The position numbers were made by a program, and so were the translations under genes. Shown here piece after piece: positions 1 through 11,141 of a stretch of DNA of 64,000 nucleotides (its first letter is position 1; each line of letters opens with the position of its first letter). The notes beneath the pieces are model-generated. The model saw only the letters and a program-made list of their open reading frames with translations, had not been told where the DNA came from and did no database searches. This DNA is from Branchiostoma belcheri (lineage: Eukaryota; Chordata; Leptocardii; Amphioxiformes; Branchiostomatidae), in NCBI RefSeq assembly GCF_001625305.1, contig NW_017803854.1:3175367-3239366 (forward strand), given 5' to 3'.

Positions 1-240
1 TACGGTGTCTTCTAAGATCCAGTAAGCTTAGATACGAAGGATTCTGCTACCTTGGCAAGTTGAGACGTAAGAGAAACTGGTCTGAGTTTGTCGACTGATG
101 GTGGGTGTGACTTGGGTAAGGGCACTACCGTGGCATCTTCCCATGCTTGTGGGACGTAGCCTTCATTGAAGGATGTATTTAATATGTCTGTGACAGGGCA
201 AGCTATTTCGCATGCGAATTCTTTCAAGATCCACCTTTCA
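1..240 (-). mobile_element. LINE (non-LTR) reverse transcriptase fragment
   Basis: Minus-strand translation from about 240 down to the window edge gives a segment typical of the N-terminal part of a non-LTR reverse transcriptase: an acidic/aromatic lead-in, then QAWEDATVVPLPK, then KLRPVSLTSQLAKVAE. The W-x-A-x-V-x-P-L-P-K and L-R-P-V-S-L-T blocks are the first conserved RT motifs of CR1/Jockey-like LINEs. The frame is interrupted by a stop at 12-14 where a Trp is usual, and the upstream endonuclease part is not visible, so this is a decayed piece. It lies inside the second intron of the LZTS-like gene, in the same orientation as that gene. The LINE clade is not resolved. It may continue left of the window. 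Confidence 0.75.
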
Positions 241-360
241 TGTGTTCTGTAGGTGTTGTTACTTCTAGGTGTTGTTACTTCCACATATTCATCTGTCTTG
301 AAAGTGATATGTATGTTTGCACGAGGTTGAACTTTCATGTGTTCTGTGGGTGTTGTTACT
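236..360. repeat. Short degenerate tandem repeat next to the LINE piece
   Basis: The word TAGGTGTTGTTACT occurs twice in a row at 249-278, and a near-identical longer copy (with TTTCATGTGTTCTG in front) recurs at about 332-359. It is a small local duplication that borders the LINE fragment. Confidence 0.5.
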
Positions 361-677
361 ATGCCTTACATGGGAGGGTCTCGATCAGTGAAAATTTCAA
401 TGTAAGGTTTTTCTTTATAATTTTCTTGATTACACATAAGGGTTTCCTCTTTCTGACAATATCAGCCATTTTGGTGTCTAAATTATATGTGATTTACAAT
501 ATAGGAAATCAGGAACCCCGTCTATTTGTTGAGGATGACCGAGTTTACAGTCTAAGTGACTTCTTAATCCTCAATCAGATCTTTTAATGGTAGCAAGTCA
601 ATATCAAATTGGCCAGGCAGTTACCATTTACCACCGAGAGAAAAAAAGATACCACTGTACTAAAAAAAAACACCTCT

Positions 678-2842
678 CAACAGCAGCTACCGGTATAGAC
701 AGGCAATCTCCAGAAGGGTTAGGGTTAGGGTCATTGTTAACAACTTAATGTCAGAAAAAAACGAAGCCTAAGATTTACAGCATAAGTAAGGATCTTCCGA
801 TGTACATGTATTATTGGTTTGGAAACTGTCTTCCAGTACCACCTTTTGTTAAAACATTGCAAGTGCTTCAAAGGTACCCTTCTCGCTATCATCTTCAAGC
901 ATAAGGCCACACCAATTTATTTCCTTGGTTAACGGATTCGCCGCTTCGTTTTTTTGCCAAAATGAAATAAAAATAAAAACAGAACAAAAATCCATACTCT
1001 CGGGCCCAGAATTGGGGCCCCAAAATCCACCCCGTACGTTGTATTTTTTCAAAATTTGGGCATAGTTAACAGCGTTAAAAATACATTGCTTCAAGGCAGA
1101 AACATTTTTCTTTGTTCAATTTGTTCGGAAAGCTAGGTTGCGTCTTCAAAAGTTCGTCAAAAAAAATTATTTTGATATAGAACTCGCCCCCCACCCCCTT
1201 TGCACATGTCACCATTCATGGGACAAAACTTCACTGACGACAGTCAAACGTACGGCAGATTTACTAAGTCATCGTGCCTGTAACAACATATCATCTCCCT
1301 TTTAGATATATATTATATTTCATTTAGAAACACATATTGTGTCGGAAACATGTGCTAGTAACGGGCAAATTATCGGCCGAACGTATAAACTCGGCCTGGG
1401 CGGCACATGAACACACACCTTCAAAACGATCTTTTTTCCAAGGAATATGTAAAAATAACACGACATAACAATGTATTTTGGCATCACAAACTGTATTACT
1501 CTCAAAAAGTACAAAATCCTACCACAAACATGGGAATTTGGCAAAGTAAAAAGTCCTCCATGCACGTAAGTCCATTCACTAACTTTCTCACGGTCGGAAG
1601 AGTCCACTTCGAGTAGGGGGAAACAGGCTCTTTTAATTATAGAAATTACTCTGTGAAAAATACTACATGTGCATGTGGCATTTTAACAAAGTTACATCTT
1701 ATTTCGATACCTATAAACAGGAGTACAATTGCAAATAATGCATCAATTATTACATCAAATTTTTTTAAATAAAATGGTTCCCCCTACAAATAAAAATCCC
1801 CATACATCAAAGACTTTATAGTGAAACCCTAGACCATTGAATTTGTGGCAACTTGAAGAGTGTGTCATCAATGTGGCTATTTGTTTGAATGATGGCTATG
1901 TACTAGTATAATGTAGCTGTAGCATACCTAAAGTGTATAATGGGAAATATAAAATGTATACTACCGGTAGTATTTGGGAATTGGGGAAAGATAAAAAAAG
2001 AAATAAAATATCTGTAAAAGTAGTTAATTCTTTTGTCAATAACTTTTACACATTCCTGGAAATTTGTCTAAAGCATATATTTAGGATATTGTACATTTCA
2101 AGCTCTAAATAACTTCCATATCAGCCAGACACAATAGAATGCCCAGCCCAGTGGTAAGCTGTGTGCCCTGAACTAAGAAAACAATGGGATCTGAACAGAG
2201 CACCCTGATTTAAACCACTCTTTGGAACTTTGAAAGATGAATAAAAGTGAAACCAGTTGGATGGGAGTCTTGTCAACTGACACTCAGTGATAGTTTGTTG
2301 TTCATACAGTAAAGATGTGTATCTTGCAAAATAATACGAATAATTGTAAAGGGATGTAAGAGAAGTTGCTAGTAATGGTCCTTTCAGTTCAATAAGTGTC
2401 TAATATAATGTCTTATATCATTTTGTAACTTAACTTAATGGATTGCTTACTACATGGCTGTATGGCAGGTGGTCTCAAATTTTTATTTTATTTTTTTCGT
2501 CCCGCCCGCTCCATTTTTTTTCTAGAAAAATCCGTTAACCAAGAAATTAAATTGGTGTGGCCTAAGCCTGGTACTGGTAGGGCTAGGGTAAGGGCCAGGT
2601 TTGTGGCAAGGCTGTTTTGATAGGTTAAAATGTATGTAATTAATCCACAAGTCAAACAGAGTGTTGTTGTTCTGTCAAAAGGATAACAGATGTTCGAAAA
2701 TGTAAAAACAATCCCACAGTGCTTCTCAACATTTTCCTCTCAACAGCAACTACGACTACAGGCAATGTCCAGTAGGGCTAGTCAAAACGATACGGTCAAG
2801 TGCTTTAAAGTTACCCATTCTCCCTATCATCTTCAAGCATAG
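678..2842 (+). repeat. Direct duplication flanking a Harbinger-like element
   Basis: Two stretches left of the element at 905 recur right of it in the same order. The segment with CTCAACAGCAGCTAC and GACAGGCAAT (678-725) recurs degenerately at 2738-2780. The segment AAGTGCTTCAAAGG to CTATCATCTTCAAGCATA (859-901) recurs at about 2797-2842. The copies differ by several substitutions. Either a local duplication carried or received the transposon, or these are parts of one larger composite repeat. Confidence 0.5.
905..2562. mobile_element. Harbinger-like non-autonomous DNA transposon, 1.66 kb
   Basis: The left end begins GGCCACACCAATTTATTTCC and the right end is its inverted complement, finishing ATTGGTGTGGCC at 2562. 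The inverted match runs about 35 bp, through GGTTAACGGAT. Both ends are flanked by TAA (902-904 and 2563-2565), a 3-bp target duplication as used by PIF/Harbinger transposons. No transposase frame is visible inside; the interior is AT-rich and its ORFs are short. A 368-bp relative with the same ends sits at 19217-19584. Family assignment rests only on the TIR start and target-site length. Confidence 0.6.
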
Positions 2843-3519
2843 AGGTTTAGGGCCTAGAGTTACATGTAGGGGCTGATGGCGCATTCATAGTTGTTCCAGA
2901 AATCAGTACACATTGTAAATCTTTAAGTAAACACAAATCACAAGTGGTGTAGATTGTTGTTGTTCAGTTGAGGAGCCAACAAGAATACCCAGCAAAAACA
3001 ATTCTCAACATGTCCTCTTCAACAACTCTAATACATGTATTTCCCATACCAGTATAGACAGCCATGTCATGGTATTGCACATGAGTGGAATGTAGATAAA
3101 ATGTGTGTTTGTTTGTCTGTCTATGTGTGTGTGTTTGTGTGACTGTGTAACACTACAGCGGTAACAGAGCATGTGTGCATAAGTTCTATGTGTGCTTGTT
3201 TGTTTCTGTGTGCTACAGGTACAACTTACAGACAAAACCTTTGAATTATTGGCTGATATACGATGGAGAAAGGTCATTTCATGGACACAACAGCAAAAGA
3301 TTTTTTTACGGGGTGGCCGAAAATGTGGAGTGCTTGGTAGCAATGGAAGTGTGCCTGGCGGAGGACTGCATTAGTCAGAGTTTCAAACATTAGATTTATC
3401 TAATAAGTATGACACTGTTAAGACAACAACACTAAGAAAAACATGTGTAGTAACATACAAATGTAGAATACCTGTTAGTTTTTGCTATCTTCAGTAGTTA
3501 GACCTGTGTCCAACAAAAA

Positions 3520-3985
3520 GTCATGTCTTTGGTTCTGGATATTTGAGTGTTAGGGTTAGGGTTAGGGTTAGGGCGACGGAAGTACCCAGGAAGCCAAGTT
3601 TGGTATCGATGGAAAGGTCATGGCTCCAGTATTCCAGAACAGCAAACAGTTTTGGAATATCTTCTTTGGTTCTGGATTTTTGAGTGTTTGAAAGTGTTAG
3701 GGTTAGGGTTAGGGTTAGGGCGACGGAAGTCCCAGGAAGCCAAGTTTGGTATCGATGGAAAGGTCATGGCTCCAGTATTCCAGAACAGCAAACAGTTTTG
3801 GAATATCTTCTTTGGTTATGGATTTTTGAGTGTTTGAAAGTGTTAGGGTTAGGGTTAGGGTTAGGGCGACGGAAGTCCCAGGAAGCCAAGTTTGGTATCG
3901 ATGGAAAGGTCATGGCTCCAGTATTCCAGAACAGCAAACAGTTTTGGAATATCTTCTTTGGTTATGGATTTTGACTGTTTGAAAC
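3520..3985. repeat. Minisatellite of about 147 bp with embedded (TTAGGG)n
   Basis: Three head-to-tail copies of one unit can be aligned. Each carries four tandem TTAGGG-type hexamers followed by GCGACGGAAGT, then a unique segment ending near CAAACAGTTTTGGAATATC. The CGACGG landmark falls at 3574, 3721 and 3867, so the period is 147 and 146 bp. Copies two and three are nearly identical, which implies recent amplification or gene conversion. Open frames that cross the array are a by-product of the hexamer (Gly-Leu repeats) and are not genes. Confidence 0.9.
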
Positions 3986-5570
3986 TGCATTGATCTGCCT
4001 ATTCTATTAGAATTATACTACATTACCACATGTGAAGCTGGATGTTATCCCAATTACATGGTACATTAGTCAGGACTCACTTAGATACACTTACCAAGCC
4101 CACTGAGAGGAGGCAGTATGAAGCTGACAGCTACATGTGGTGTAGATCATAGACCCATCCTGGGTTTTGTACAGGAAACATGTGCCTTTGTAGATGCACA
4201 CACATTTATGTCAGTAGGAGAAGCACATGCACAACACTTCACCACAAAGTCTGCATAAAAACAGCGTTTTAGAAAACAGATTTGACAGCCGGATGGACTT
4301 TTCACACCGTCAAGGAGACCGCATAGTTTGTTGGCTATGCAAGTTCTCAGCAAGAAGAATTGTAACTCCTAAAAAGAATGTGGGAATCGCCATAGTATCC
4401 CCCTTATGCACATTTAAGTTAAACTCTCTAAAATGTGGCTATCATAATTTGCTTAGGGAAAATATTCCTTACTTATGTTACACTATCAAGTTATCATGTT
4501 TGATGCTATTCTTTGTTGTATGAATAAAGCAAAACTCCATAGCAAAATGCCAAATGCTTGACATAGGCAGAAATTCCTCTAAAAAGGAACACATGAAGCT
4601 CTAATGCAGGCCAGAAAGGCTTGCTTGTAGTTCGGATGTAGTTCCACCTCTCCTAGAACTATGCCCCTGTGGTTCACCTATAGTTCCACCCTAAGAACAA
4701 GGTTTGTGTTATTAGTCTGTAAATCCCATGTCACCAGCTACTGGTCTTGGACACTTGAGTCTTGATCAGTGATAAGGAGATGGGAATGGGTGACAGCTCT
4801 GGCAGTCCACTGAAACAGTGGGTGGAGCAGTTCCCAGGGGGTCATGTGACTAAAAGCCTCAGGCCCAGACCAAAGTGGTCTGCTATGCAGCATTACCCCC
4901 TGAAACATTCATCCTGCATTACAGCCAGTATAGTGCCTAATTTCACAGTAGAATATGGCTGTCTAAGGCACCTCCCTCAACTGTCAACTCTGCAGTGCCT
5001 TCAACCAATTAGTTTGCCTTTCTTCTGCATGCACAGTCTTTGGTTATGGTTGACCCTTGCATTAACAACAGGCTCAAGTACATATGTAAGTACAAATCCT
5101 CAACCGAACTACCCCCCCCCCAACTACTTCATCTGGTGCCGAGAGTTTCATTATATAACACCAATGTTTAGTATGTTATCATGATTATACTTTTTCAACG
5201 TGGAGATGATTGATGTTTACTTAACAGATTTATTTTCTGTTAGAAGTGACTGGGTAGGAAATGAAAAATATATTGATACACACATAAGCTTTGGACTGAG
5301 AAGCCATATGAGGTCACACCCCCGTGAAGGAGGACACTAGCAGTCTTCTTCCATGCTGAAGGACTACCTAGACTAGGGAGTAGACTGTGACAGATTCGCG
5401 TAAAATTTGGCCCAGCCAGCCACTAGTGATAATCACATCATTTTGCCACAGTTGACAGGCAACCCTCCCAAAGTGCTTTGTTGACCTAGAAAACCTCTTG
5501 ACCAGTTCAGTGTAGTGTGAAAATCGACCTGAGGTACATCTGAGTACACAGACCTTCCTCTGACTGTAAA

Positions 5571-5762
5571 ACAATGTCGACTTGAATATGACTCTCTTGT
5601 CACGTGATTATCTCATCAAGTCACGTGACAAGAGAACTCCAAGACGAGATCTGAATCGAGTTGATGAAGAGACAGAGTACGTCTCGAAAGCTCCCCAGCA
5701 TAGCTGAACTTTTGTCGTGTGTATATGTATAAATATTTTGTCAAAAACAATGTCGACTTGTT
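5571..5762. repeat. Unclassified repeat fragment with direct repeats and a palindrome
   Basis: The word ACAATGTCGACTTG occurs at about 5572-5586 and again at about 5748-5761, bounding a segment of roughly 175 bp. Inside it are a 15-bp-arm inverted repeat (5593-5635) and a plus-strand stretch at 5661-5689 of the form TGATGA, small hairpin, CGAAA. Such stretches are familiar from abundant invertebrate repeats, probably Penelope-like or LINE ends, but the class is not proven here. Confidence 0.45.
5593..5635. repeat. 15-bp-arm palindrome, each arm with a CACGTG E-box
   Basis: The left arm TCTCTTGTCACGTGA (5593-5607) is exactly complementary to the right arm at 5621-5635, with a 13-base loop. 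Each arm contains GTCACGTGA, the core bound by USF/MITF/TFE-type bHLH-Zip proteins. It may simply be a hairpin of the surrounding repeat. Confidence 0.75.
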
Positions 5763-5825
5763 TCAGAAACTTCTTGTCATTATACTGCTTACTTGACCAC
5801 CAACACTGTACATGAACCACTATCC

Positions 5826-5880
5826 TCATACCAAATTTCAGGTCCTGTATTTGACCTAATATGAAGGCACAGGAGCCAAT
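5826..5880 (+). repeat. Dispersed repeat copy (CCAAATTTCAGG family)
   Basis: The sequence around ATACCAAATTTCAGGTCC, followed by a short spacer and TAATATGAAGGC, recurs in related form at about 17820-17870 (ATACCAAATTTCAGGACC, then CTAAAATGAAGAAGC). Two copies 12 kb apart in one window suggest a mobile or multicopy family. No coding capacity is seen. Confidence 0.5.
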
Positions 5881-8800
5881 AAGTTACAATTATACTTTTG
5901 GGACTATTTTTTACAAAAAAGCTACATTAAATTATTTTAGGGCCTGCACCCAAAAAAATTAAACCAAGAATACCTATGGAACCAATGTATATCTCTGTTA
6001 AAATTTTAGGACATTTGGTAAAAAAACGTGGTGCCTCTTAGCAAATGTCTAACAAGAAACGAAGAGAGAACACAATGTAGGACCAAGATAGCAAACTGAT
6101 AGAGCATTCTGCTCCCCCCAATAGGTCACATGGCCTATGGGGGGAGCAGATGTTCCCATACATCGTCACAATCATGATACTTCAGACCATCCTTTGCAAC
6201 TCCCCATAGCACATGTAGGAGGCTCTGTATGTGTAGATGCAGTAGTTACTGGTTTACTGTTCAAGAACAGTATACTTAGTATTGTATCTCTTGAAATCTT
6301 TTGGCCGATATTGTACAGAATACATTGGTATGATGCTGTGTTTCAGCTCAAAGAAAACAGATTATGTTTCACCTCCAGGAAGGCACATGTTTTCAAAGAG
6401 CACAGGATTAATTTGGTGTGACCATCCCTGCTGGCAGGCTGTCAGGGGTGGAGATCACATCTTCTGCCCCACTCCAAAAGCCCCAGATGATTATTGATGA
6501 TTAATGGTCATAAAAGAAAAGAAAGAAAGAATGGTCATGTCATCAATCCAGCATTACTCCCAATGTTCAGTGGGAGCTAGTTTAATTGTCATATGCTCAC
6601 TATGCTATGTTAGATATATCACTCAATAAATACCATGACTCCTGCCGGGTTAACCCAAGAAGTGATCTGAAAATGCCAATGTAATGCAGCATTATACTAT
6701 ATAGCTGTACAACTGACTACTTTGGCAAGGGTAAGTTTGGTTTCAAGAAGCATCTCTTAACAAGGATAACTCAAGAAGATCCTCCTTGGTGTGAATATTT
6801 TTAGCCTGGTGGCTTGAATTACATGGTACATCTGGCAGGGGAACTCTCTGAGCATGGGAAGTGTGACAGCTCTGGCAGTGACACAGTACTCCCTGACTAA
6901 GGACTTACTTTGCGGGTAAAGAGGACCATGGTCCAGTCTAAGTTGTTTATAAGACCAAGGTTCGCATGGAAAACCAAATATCTACTCCCTGTGAAGCTAT
7001 GAAGAGTTTCCTTGGGCAGAGGCAAGGGTAAGATAAGGTAGCATGCATGACTAATTGATTTCTACCAGTGATGAACCCTTGAGAGATGTGCCCATCTTAC
7101 ATGTATGCTGGCATCAAGCTGGTCACATGCTTCCCATTAGAACCCAGGTTTGCAAGGGGTGTTCACACTGCTCTACAACAATCTGGATTGTGTCTGTATT
7201 GAAATGGATTGAATAATCAAGTGGCTACAGTCTGCCATCTTGAACTTTCATAGGGAGCCACTGCAAGCCTTGGTGCAAGTCATCATTCTGTAAATTTTGG
7301 CAAAGACAAGAATGCAAAAAGCGTGTTGAGGGCAGAATCTTAGCAGACATACAGGGAACACCTTTGAACATGTTTGTGGTGGTGAATTTTTGTACTCCTA
7401 CTGTGAGAGGGCCTATATTTTGCGGAATGTAATATTCTCTAAAAAAGACACCTTATATCCAAGTCCTTGGTATATCCTACAACTTTTAAAACTTTTTCCC
7501 TCAGCATGACATGTGCAAGTCCATGACATCTGTTATAGATTTGTAAATGCCAGTGGCACTGTAAGAAAGTAGGTCAGCTGCCATCAGTAACAACTAAGCA
7601 AGAGGATATCAGATATTGATCCTCTCTCTACCACCATGATATTAATTATGGCTTTCCTTGGCCTTGGTTCACATGTGAGGTGGGGGGTATGAAACTTTTT
7701 TGTCCCATCTTTAACATGCAGATTTAATCAGAGCCTAGCAGTCACACACCCCTGTTGTACAACATGTGGGTTGGTCTATCCCTTCTAGGGCTAAGTGATC
7801 TGTCACCAACGGCTGGGGTGTTAACTAGCCCTGTTTCCCCTGACATGGCTGAAGCTCCCTGTTGTCCAAATTACATGGTCCATCAGTCAGGCCTCACTAA
7901 ACAAACAACAGGATACTCCTGGGCCACAGGAGGGCATCCTGCAGTAAGCTGCCAGCAAGCTGACATCCCCCTATGCTTCCATGGGCGGAGAAGTTTGGTC
8001 ATGGATATTAGCTATAGTTCCATTATGCTTCCTATGTAATTCCTGGTGTCTCACAGTGGAATCACATATGAAGTACATTCCAGTATGCTTCCACTGTGAG
8101 ACCGAGGTTCGCAAGGGTGCAGCAATTTTTTTAGGGTTGCCATTACAAATCAGATGGCACCCAGTCTACTGCAGCACATTGAAGTACATATAGTTGTTTC
8201 GCTACCCATTCTCTATTGGTAACAGGTTAGGATGCCTAGCAGGAAGAGCGTTGATTCCTCATTGAATAAAGCCCAGAAGATAATCTCCAACTTGAGTCCA
8301 AGCAGATTCTGTGGGGCAAGGGGAGTATATTGGCCGCCTGTAACCATTTGCTGCCCCACGGTGGCGTATTGGATACTGCCTGGCCAATTGGATACTGTTT
8401 TACCAATTTGATATATTGTATTGCAGCCACCCAGAATCTGCTTGGAGATTAAGAGAAGAGGGGGTGAATCACTGCATCGCATTCATCGTTTGCTATTTTC
8501 TGCAAATCATAATCCTTCATTTGCAAATTCAATCCTTAAACCCACCTACACACACTATCCAGAGTGGGTGTCCCTTGCCAATTCATCACACAGACATGTA
8601 CATGTACATCCTAATTCCGTGTTTGACAGGTACCGGTGGTAATACCTGACCTCTGACATTTCTGGGTGAGTGAAACACACCTCAATCACCCATGGTCAAT
8701 AGGCAATCTTCCCATCTTTTATAGGTCACCGCTGATCTTTCACCCCAGCCTAAACCCTCCCTGGTGCTATGCTGATTCCTCTGGCTAACTCATCTTATCT

Positions 8801-9371
8801 ATCCCTGTCTTAATTACTTGGATGTTGTTGCACCCCCAACGATCTGACAACCACTTCTCAGGTTTCTTGTTCCTCTTGATATTTCGCTTAGCTTAGTGTC
8901 ATGCCTGTCCATTTTCTGCCCAAGGCCATGTCTAGAGTTTGCAACTTCCAACAATCCCTTTCTGGTGTCTTTTGCTGTAGGTTTTCTAAAACTACAGGTG
9001 CATGGCTGTCTAACAAACCATTAAGCAATTCTGAAAACCCGATATAAAGCTACTGCTGAACAGATTACAAAATATTTCTCTCCCACTGATTTTTCATCAC
9101 AGACAAGAATGGTGACTACTGCTGATTATCAGACATTATGTTTTCCCTGTAATCAGCATCCTTGACAACAGGCTGCAGTACTACCTTATCAGCTAGGTGG
9201 CATTCCTAAGAGGGACTGCAGCTAGATGCAGTGGTCAAGGGACAACTTGAAAATTTTATTAAAAGATGGGGAGAAACATGTGAATCTGCTAGTAGAAAAT
9301 GGCAGTCATGCAGTTGCCTATCTAAATCATTATATGATATATAAAAAGTTTATAATTTGTATATAACCTAC

Positions 9372-9719
9372 CTTGTCTAATTTCCCACTGAAGGGCATAA
9401 TCTTGGGTGGCGGCGCCTTCCCCTCCAGTGTTCCCGTCTTGTGCGCCGGTTTCATCTCCACGTCCTCGTATATGTGTTTATCGTAGCAGTTATCGTACAG
9501 TCCCTCGCGGTTATACCCCACCTTCTGCACGGGCAGGTTACTGTTTTTGTCCTCCTTTCCTAGCAGACTACCCACACTACCCATGATGGTGGAGCACGGC
9601 GAAACGTTGCTGCGATGTTGCGGGGGCACGAGCGGTAAGGCATCGGAGTGGTTAAGAAAGGAAGTTTCCAGCAGCGTGGTGTCCGACATGACCAGGGAGT
9701 AGGCTGCTGGTTGGGCCAT
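9372..9719 (-). CDS. LZTS: LZTS-like (Fezzin) protein, first coding exon
   Basis: Fezzins (LZTS1, LZTS2, LZTS3/PROSAPIP1) are coiled-coil scaffold proteins of postsynaptic and centrosomal/cortical sites. This exon encodes 116 residues: a 45-residue leader, then MGSVGSLLGKED at residue 46, a Tyr/Asp-rich stretch with NCYDKHIYEDVEM, and finally PPPKIMPFSGKLDK. Vertebrate LZTS1 begins MGSVSSLIS and carries PPKLMPFSNQLE; LZTS2 has a leader before MGSVSSLIS and carries PPPKLIPVSGKLEK, as I recall them. The ATG at 9719-9717 sits in CACACCATGG, and an in-frame TGA lies nine codons upstream, so this start is well supported. The exon ends in phase 0 at a good donor (AAG|gtaggt). The coiled-coil and C-terminal exons lie outside the window to the left. 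The specific paralogue cannot be told; a single pro-orthologue is expected in amphioxus. Confidence 0.85.
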
Positions 9720-9749
9720 GGTGTGCGCCGGCTCCCGCCCAAATCAGCT
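9720..9749 (-). other. 5' UTR part of the LZTS exon and its splice acceptor
   Basis: Upstream of the ATG the minus strand reads a pyrimidine-rich tract ending TCGTTTCTGCAG, then 30 bases to the start codon. This is a strong acceptor, so the gene has at least one further 5' exon upstream and the UTR is spliced. The in-frame TGA is in this segment. Confidence 0.8.
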
Positions 9750-10349
9750 CTGCAGAAACGACAGGAAAAAAACATCACGTCAGCATTTACGTCAAATCTA
9801 CAAAGTATTTATAAGTACTTCAAAACAACAGCATGACTGCCAGTATCAGTGTATCCTAAGCCTATAATACAGACTTCCAATTATAGATATAATTGTAGAA
9901 TGTCAATAATAATACTCAGACCAGTCTTGTTCCAAAAAGTCATCTTGTAACTTGTAGGAAGTATACAGCCAACACAAAACTGAAATAGAACCCTGATCTG
10001 CTATGAGTTAAGCTTCAAATGAATATTGACTACAGACTGCGCACTGTCTAAGCCTCTGGGCCTCAGATGTGGCTAGACCACATGGATATTGCTGACTAAA
10101 TACTGCAGAAGCTCACGCCCAGCCCTGTCAGTCAGTCCTCATTACCAGCAGGTCCTAGCAGGAGCTGACCACCAGGCACCAGCCACCAGTCATCATGAAT
10201 AGGAACTACTGTATTCATGACATAGGGCACTGGAATGTAAGGATTCACCCCTCAGCAGTGGAATATTAGTCTACATAACATGTGGACTGGAAACAGATGT
10301 GGAGATGATATCTGCTTCCTAACACTGGTCAGGAGCCTTTTCATGTCCG

Positions 10350-10516
10350 CTGTGGAAATCACATTCTTGGGAGAACAAGCCCTGTCTTGCTTACAATTAA
10401 GGGCAACAGCAAAGTGTTTGGTGGCTTTTATTCACATTTTCTTCAAACGTTTGAAAGAAAAAGTCTTTTGTGGGAAAGCACACTCTTGAGAGAACAAGTC
10501 CAGTCTTGCTTACGGG
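10350..10516 (+). repeat. Two-copy direct repeat
   Basis: A stretch with TTGGGAGAACAAGCC and CTGTCTTGCTTAC (about 10367-10400) recurs as TTGAGAGAACAAGTCC and AGTCTTGCTTAC (about 10485-10513), a spacing of about 118 bp, with substitutions between copies. Confidence 0.6.
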
Positions 10517-11093
10517 TAAGGCATTACCAAAATTTGTCATGACTCATGGTTTCAGAGGACATTTTTTTTCACTTGCTAGAAGACCATTCAAAAGACAGCC
10601 TCGAATTTGAAAGCGTTTTCTTGTGTATTTTCTTGTTATTACGAATTATCAACAGTGATCTAACAATCACACTTGGTGTGGTTCTTTGCCCAAAACCAAA
10701 TAAACACCTTGGCCCTGCCAGCTAGGAGGCCAATTTGCCAGCAGAGGCTCCAGCAGATTTGAGTCCTTTGTTCAGCCTACCCTGAAAATTACCCAGTGCT
10801 CAAGTGTACTTACACAAACACTTGGCTGACCCTTGCGATCACCTTGGCCCATTTTCAAAACCTCAGCTGCTAATTTTTCAAAGTTTAGGCCTAAACTTCC
10901 CCTAATTACCAGATTTCGGCATCTGGAGTATCTACAGCAGCTGGACGTGACACTGAATACTCAGCAAAACAAACCACTCACTTCCAGTGACTGAATTCTG
11001 GATGAATTTTATCTACATGTATATTTGACATCTTTAGTAATAATATATTAGGAGAATAAAAATCAAAGGTGGCTAGCACGAATAGTACCAGAA

Positions 11094-11141
11094 GTCAACA
11101 GGGTTCTTTGGATATAAATCAACAGGGTTCTTTGGATATAC
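11094..11141 (+). repeat. Perfect 24-bp tandem duplication
   Basis: TCAACAGGGTTCTTTGGATA occurs twice back to back, without differences in this core. This is a recent slippage or duplication event. Confidence 0.8.

Larger units (their letters stand above)
360..9371 (-). other. Second intron of the LZTS-like gene (runs off the left edge)
   Basis: No convincing exon was found on either strand between the LINE fragment and the splice donor at 9371-9370. I looked on the minus strand for the next conserved LZTS block (the human R-P-T-A-F-K-P-V-L-P motif) and for long coiled-coil frames, and saw none. The contents are the repeats listed separately plus weakly repetitive unique sequence. At 4.0-8.2 kb, short phrases such as AATTACATGGTACAT with CAGTCAGG recur in degenerate form (about 4045, 6815 and 7870), which suggests an old, dispersed local duplication. 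Confidence 0.6.

Noticed and set aside
715-735. Telomere end or interstitial telomere near 720
   Set aside because: Only two TTAGGG-type hexamers, within a decayed repeat; not enough to call.
3547-3974. Open frames of 96 codons with Gly-Leu repeats
   Set aside because: They are produced by the TTAGGG hexamers and the 146-147-bp tandem unit, and both overlapping frames are equally open.
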